Source of the DNA: Candidatus Brocadiia bacterium
Lineage (GTDB): Bacteria; Planctomycetota; PUPC01; DSUN01
Direction: 5' to 3'
DNA: 42,748 nucleotides
Assembly (NCBI GenBank): GCA_016782825.1
Contig: JADHXT010000001.1
Coordinates: forward strand, 1 to 42,748
Positions 39,650 through 42,748 of the stretch are shown here, in pieces; the first letter of the stretch is position 1, and the number at the start of each line of letters is the position of its first letter. The position numbers were made by a program, and so were the translations under genes. The notes under the pieces are model-generated. The model was not told the origin of the DNA. It worked only from the letters and a program-made list of their open reading frames with translations, and did no database searches.

Positions 39650-42421
39650 CTAGGGCTTCTCCAGCGCCAGGTCGTCCAGGTAGGTGACGGCCTTCTCGGC
39701 GGCCATGGACATGACGCCGATCCAGCGCAGCTTGCGGAAGTCGGCCTTGCCGAACGGGAGGTCCTTGAACGTCTGCGCCGCTTTGCCGGGGAGGGTGACG
39801 GTGAGGGTCCACTTGCCGTCGGTCTTGCGGCCGAGTGTGGCGTCGATCTGGAAGCGCACCCACTGGCCGTGGGGGAGGGTGAGCAGGGTGTCCGCGCCCA
39901 CCACCACGCGGCCGTCCTTCTCCACGTGGACGGAGGGTCCGACCTTGTAGGGGCTGGAGTGGTCGCGCCATTCGGTCCAGAAGATGGCGCCGGGCTCCAC
40001 GCGGAGGGCGAAGCGGAAGCGGGCGGGGCCGGTGTTGATGGCCGGGCTGTAGATGAGGTGGGGCTCCCACACGTGCTCGAGGCCGGGGGCGTCGGTGATC
40101 TTGAGGCTATGCTTGCCGCTGGCGGCGGTCTCGTCGGTGATGCAGGCGAGGCCGCCTTTGGCACGGTCCACGCCGATCACCTGGCAGCCTTCGGGCAGCT
40201 CGCCCACGGCGGTCTTCTCGAAGTCGTCGGCGAAGGTGGGCGGCTTGGGCGGCTCGGCGGGGGGCACGGGGCGGTTGGGGTACTTCGCCGGCAGCGCGGC
40301 CCACTCGGCCGGGCCGTGGAGGCCCACGTCGGTGGTGTCGATGGGCTGGAAGCCGAGGGCGAGCGCGGGCGAGTCCTTCGCGAGCGAGAAGTCGCCCTTC
40401 GTGGGGTCGGCGAACTTCGGGTCGGCCACCACGGAGTGCTTGTCCTGGCCGGTGGCCTGCCACTCGGCGAAGGTGCGGCCGGCGAACTCCGGCTCGTCGC
40501 CGCTGGCGGTCCAGTAGAGGTTGTGGTCGAGCTTGTAGTTGCCGTTGCGCCAGTTCGAGCCGAGCACCTGCTCGTTGGAGCACAGGAGGAGGTTGCGCTC
40601 GAAGGTGAAGGAGAGGTGCTCCTCCTCGCGGGTGCGCTGCACCTGTGTCTGGCGGCTGAAGGCGAGCACGTTGTTGCGGAGGATGTTGTTCTTGCCGTAG
40701 TGCTGATGGAAGCCGCCGGTCTTGGTGTTGTAGACGACGTTGTTCTCCATCAGGATGTCGGTGGAGCCTTCGTCGGTGTAGAGGCCCCAGCCGCCGTAGC
40801 TGTAGGAGTAGATGTCGTGGAAGATGTTGTGGCGGATGACGGAGCCAGGGCTGTCGCCGAGGGTGTAGATGCCGCCCATGTCGCTGAGGATGCCGAGGCC
40901 GATGTGGTGGATGTGGCAGTATTCGAGGATATTGTGGTTGGCCGAACTGGGCGCGTAGCCCCAACTCCAGCCGAAGCTCACGCCGGTGTAGTAGAAGTTG
41001 CTGATCTCGCAGTGGGCGATGGTGTTCCAGGAGGCCCGGCCGATCCACACGCCGATGCCGGCGGGGAACACGTGGCCGCCGTTGTGGATGAAGCAGTTGT
41101 CCACGCGGTTGTGGTCGGCGGCGTCGTCGGGCTTGCGGGGGCTGGCGCATTCGCCGATGCGCACGCCGCCGGCGCCCAGGTCGTGGATGTGGCACTGCCG
41201 GGCCACGCAGTGCTGGCTGCCCTGGGCAAACCAGAGCGCGTAGGTGCCGATGTGGCCGATCTCGCAGCCGTCGAGGGTGATGTAGCGTCCGCCCTTCACA
41301 TAGACGGCGGCGGTGGTGAGGAAGGCCGCGGCCTGGCCGTCGGCGTTGCGGTCGCGGGGCAGCTTCCAGTCGGCGTGGCGGAAGGCGAGGCCGCGCAAGG
41401 TGATGTGCTCCACGGGGAGGCCGGCCGCCGGCTCGCCCACGATGCGCACCAGCTCGCCCAGCACGGGTGCCACCACCTCGGCCGTGGCCATGTCCTCGCC
41501 CTCGCGGGGCCAGTAGCTCAGCACACCAGTCTTGCGGTCCAGATACCACTCGCCGGGACTATCGAGCGCCTCGCGGTAGTTCTCCACGAAGTAGCGCTGC
41601 TTGCGGTCCCACCAGCCGATGGGCCAGCCGCTGCGGTTGGCGAAGCGCACCTCGTGCTTCTCGGTGTCGAGCTTGTCGATCCAGTGGAGGCTCGACGTCC
41701 ACGAGTGGTAGGCGAACAGATTCACGTCGGCCAGGTTGTCCCACGCCTTCAGGTCGCCCGCCACGTAGCGGAAGCCCATGCACGCCTCGGCCTTGCCGCG
41801 AAACTTGTGGGGATTCTCGAACCCCGGCAGCGGGCCGTTGGTGCGCAGGAAGCCGACGTTGGGCGTGCGGGCGCGGATGGCCCGCCGGCCGTTCACCCAG
41901 AGCTGGTGGAAGTACCACTTGCCCGCCTTCACGTCGGGGAGCGTGGCCGACCAGATGTCGCCTTCGCCCTTCTTCCAGCCCGTGACGGCGCGGCCGCCAC
42001 TCAGCACCGGCTGCTCGCCGGGATAGGCTTCATACATCACTGGCGCATCTGCCGCCCCAGAGTCCTCCGGGCCGAAGACGATCGGCTCGGCGAGGCGGTA
42101 CGTGCCGCCACGCACCAGCACGCGGAAGGGCCGCGGCTCCTTGGCGGCCGCCTTCGCCTTGCGGATGGCGTCGCGGGCGCGCGTCACGGTGGCGAAGGGG
42201 CCGTCGGTGCCGGCGGCGTTGGGCTCGGCCAGGGCGCCCGACCAGGCGTCGTTCCCGTTGGTCGCCGCAAAGAAGTCGGCCTGAACGGGCGGCTGGCCCC
42301 TGAGCACACCCGAGCACCCGACGGCCCCGGCCACCAGGAGCGCCGCGAGTAGCAGCGTGCCCAGAGCGTTGAGAGCCTGCCCTGCGAATCCTGTCGCGGC
42401 CACGTCGATGAGTTCTTTCAC
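39650..42421 (-). CDS. Right-handed beta-helix lipoprotein, probable polysaccharide-active enzyme
   Basis: 923 residues. A hydrophobic segment ends in VAGAVGC, a plausible lipobox with Cys about residue 36, so it is probably a lipoprotein. The mature part opens with AATNGNDAWSG and DGPFATVTRARDAIRKAK, the usual start of exported beta-helix enzymes (pectate-lyase-like or GH141-like). A long right-handed parallel beta-helix follows, with stacked Asn and turn motifs (NRVDNCFIHNGGHVFPAGIG, NNVVYNTKTGGFHQHYGKNN), and a C-terminal lectin-like beta-sandwich of about 200 residues begins near TFADDFEKTAVGELPEG. The fold is sure, the reaction is not. GTG at 42421 has AAGGAG seven bases upstream; the frame extends upstream into the URO-D gene without support. 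Confidence 0.82.
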   Translation of the reverse strand: MKELIDVAATGFAGQALNALGTLLLAALLVAGAVGCSGVLRGQPPVQADFFAATNGNDAWSGALAEPNAAGTDGPFATVTRARDAIRKAKAAAKEPRPFRVLVRGGTYRLAEPIVFGPEDSGAADAPVMYEAYPGEQPVLSGGRAVTGWKKGEGDIWSATLPDVKAGKWYFHQLWVNGRRAIRARTPNVGFLRTNGPLPGFENPHKFRGKAEACMGFRYVAGDLKAWDNLADVNLFAYHSWTSSLHWIDKLDTEKHEVRFANRSGWPIGWWDRKQRYFVENYREALDSPGEWYLDRKTGVLSYWPREGEDMATAEVVAPVLGELVRIVGEPAAGLPVEHITLRGLAFRHADWKLPRDRNADGQAAAFLTTAAVYVKGGRYITLDGCEIGHIGTYALWFAQGSQHCVARQCHIHDLGAGGVRIGECASPRKPDDAADHNRVDNCFIHNGGHVFPAGIGVWIGRASWNTIAHCEISNFYYTGVSFGWSWGYAPSSANHNILEYCHIHHIGLGILSDMGGIYTLGDSPGSVIRHNIFHDIYSYSYGGWGLYTDEGSTDILMENNVVYNTKTGGFHQHYGKNNILRNNVLAFSRQTQVQRTREEEHLSFTFERNLLLCSNEQVLGSNWRNGNYKLDHNLYWTASGDEPEFAGRTFAEWQATGQDKHSVVADPKFADPTKGDFSLAKDSPALALGFQPIDTTDVGLHGPAEWAALPAKYPNRPVPPAEPPKPPTFADDFEKTAVGELPEGCQVIGVDRAKGGLACITDETAASGKHSLKITDAPGLEHVWEPHLIYSPAINTGPARFRFALRVEPGAIFWTEWRDHSSPYKVGPSVHVEKDGRVVVGADTLLTLPHGQWVRFQIDATLGRKTDGKWTLTVTLPGKAAQTFKDLPFGKADFRKLRWIGVMSMAAEKAVTYLDDLALEKP

Positions 42422-42480
42422 CTTCGCTCTCCTTGGCTTGTGGGAACGGAGCGTCCCTTCCGTTGCGGCTTCGAAGCAGT

Positions 42481-42748
42481 CTAACGATTCTGCCAGAGGG
42501 TTTCCATCATGGCCCAGAAGTTTTCCATCGGGGTCTGGCAGACGATGAGGTTGGAGCATCCGACCATGATGCTGCCGAGCTGGCGAGCCACGTCGAGAGC
42601 GGCCATCGTCTCGCGCACCACGTCGTCGCGGGTGCCGCGGTGGAGGGTGACCGAGCTGATGCCGCCGAGCAGGGTCAGATGGGGGAAGCGCTCGCGCAGC
42701 CGACGCAGGTCCATCCCCGCTCGCAGGTCCACCTCGTAGAAGGCATCC
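42481..42748 (-). CDS. Uroporphyrinogen decarboxylase (URO-D) family protein, C-terminal part
   Basis: The last 88 residues, open at the right window edge. DAFYEVDLRAGMDLRRLRER, LTLLGGISSVTLHRGTRDDV, and SNLIVCQTPMENFWAMMETL match the C-terminal strands and helices of the URO-D superfamily, where GGI(D) and the late P-x-E-N motif are conserved. The family includes haem-pathway decarboxylases and many corrinoid methyltransferase-like or sugar-associated members. The common VD/DH surroundings of true HemE are not evident, so I expect one of the divergent members, which are numerous in Planctomycetota-like genomes. The gene ends 59 bp before the beta-helix gene on the same strand. Confidence 0.75.
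   Translation of the reverse strand, partial: DAFYEVDLRAGMDLRRLRERFPHLTLLGGISSVTLHRGTRDDVVRETMAALDVARQLGSIMVGCSNLIVCQTPMENFWAMMETLWQNR

Noticed and set aside
36846..39653. 935-residue plus-strand frame
   Set aside because: Antisense to the histidine kinase, which has all catalytic motifs; the plus frame has none.
39554..42352. 932-residue plus-strand frame
   Set aside because: Antisense to the beta-helix gene, whose signal, ribosome site and repeats are clear.

Overview
The window is about 42.7 kb of gene-dense, GC-rich bacterial chromosome. I see no ribosomal RNA, tRNA, CRISPR array, phage gene or intact transposase. Several things point to a free-living bacterium of the Planctomycetota/Lentisphaerota/Verrucomicrobiota kind or a nearby uncultured phylum: Gfo/Idh/MocA oxidoreductases (one with a Tat signal), large secreted polysaccharide-active proteins (heparinase II/III-like, beta-helix, DUF6259-like with a CBM9-like tail), a URO-D-family protein, a MoxR ATPase and a partner-switching module. 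This taxonomic reading is inference; no marker gene in the window settles it. Because GC is high, long open frames run antisense to most real genes, and these were discarded.

Layout. 1-2268 (-): two GT4-type glycosyltransferases, the first cut by the left edge. 2504-5194 (+): yjbQ, a type I dnaJ with a near-consensus promoter, and a Gfo/Idh/MocA oxidoreductase. 5195-5582: a MITE-like element with perfect 16-bp terminal inverted repeats. 5583-10544 (-): an HtrA protease, its catalytically degenerate paralogue, and a GH57 glucan branching enzyme. 10706-12852 (+): a well-supported 6S RNA candidate, then rarA and fau, which overlap. 12865-15831 (-): a heparinase II/III-like protein and a secreted protein of unknown function. 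15962-18772 (+): a MoxR ATPase, a secreted unknown protein and a membrane-anchored J-domain protein. 18769-21081 (-): holA behind a Tat-exported oxidoreductase. 21082-22059: about 1 kb of non-coding DNA rich in palindromes, including a 3-way-junction-like structure.

22060-25262 (+): a GNAT acetyltransferase and a Wzy/WaaL-like membrane protein with a large C-terminal helical domain. 25459-26232 (-): an orphan ModA-like binding protein. 26532-30209 (+): rnfE and rnfA without the other rnf genes, a two-part secreted protein with a LolA-like C-terminus, a terminator, and a voltage-gated K+ channel. 30258-34418 (-): a 1386-residue secreted glycosidase-like protein. 34498-39572 (-): a four-gene signalling operon (PocR-domain hybrid histidine kinase, STAS antagonist, RsbW-like kinase, RsbU-like phosphatase) under one promoter. 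39650-42421 (-): a beta-helix lipoprotein. 42481-42748 (-): the C-terminus of a URO-D-family protein.

How the genes fit together. One theme is surface and extracellular carbohydrate: two glycosyltransferases, a Wzy-like protein, a branching enzyme, and three large secreted polysaccharide-active proteins, with oxidoreductases that may process released sugars. A second is stress and state control: HtrA and its pseudoprotease, DnaJ, 6S RNA and the partner switch. A third is membrane energetics: the Rnf E/A pair and the K+ channel. Promoters resemble the sigma-70 class (TTGAC- / TATAAT-like, 16-18 bp spacing) and several help decide start codons.
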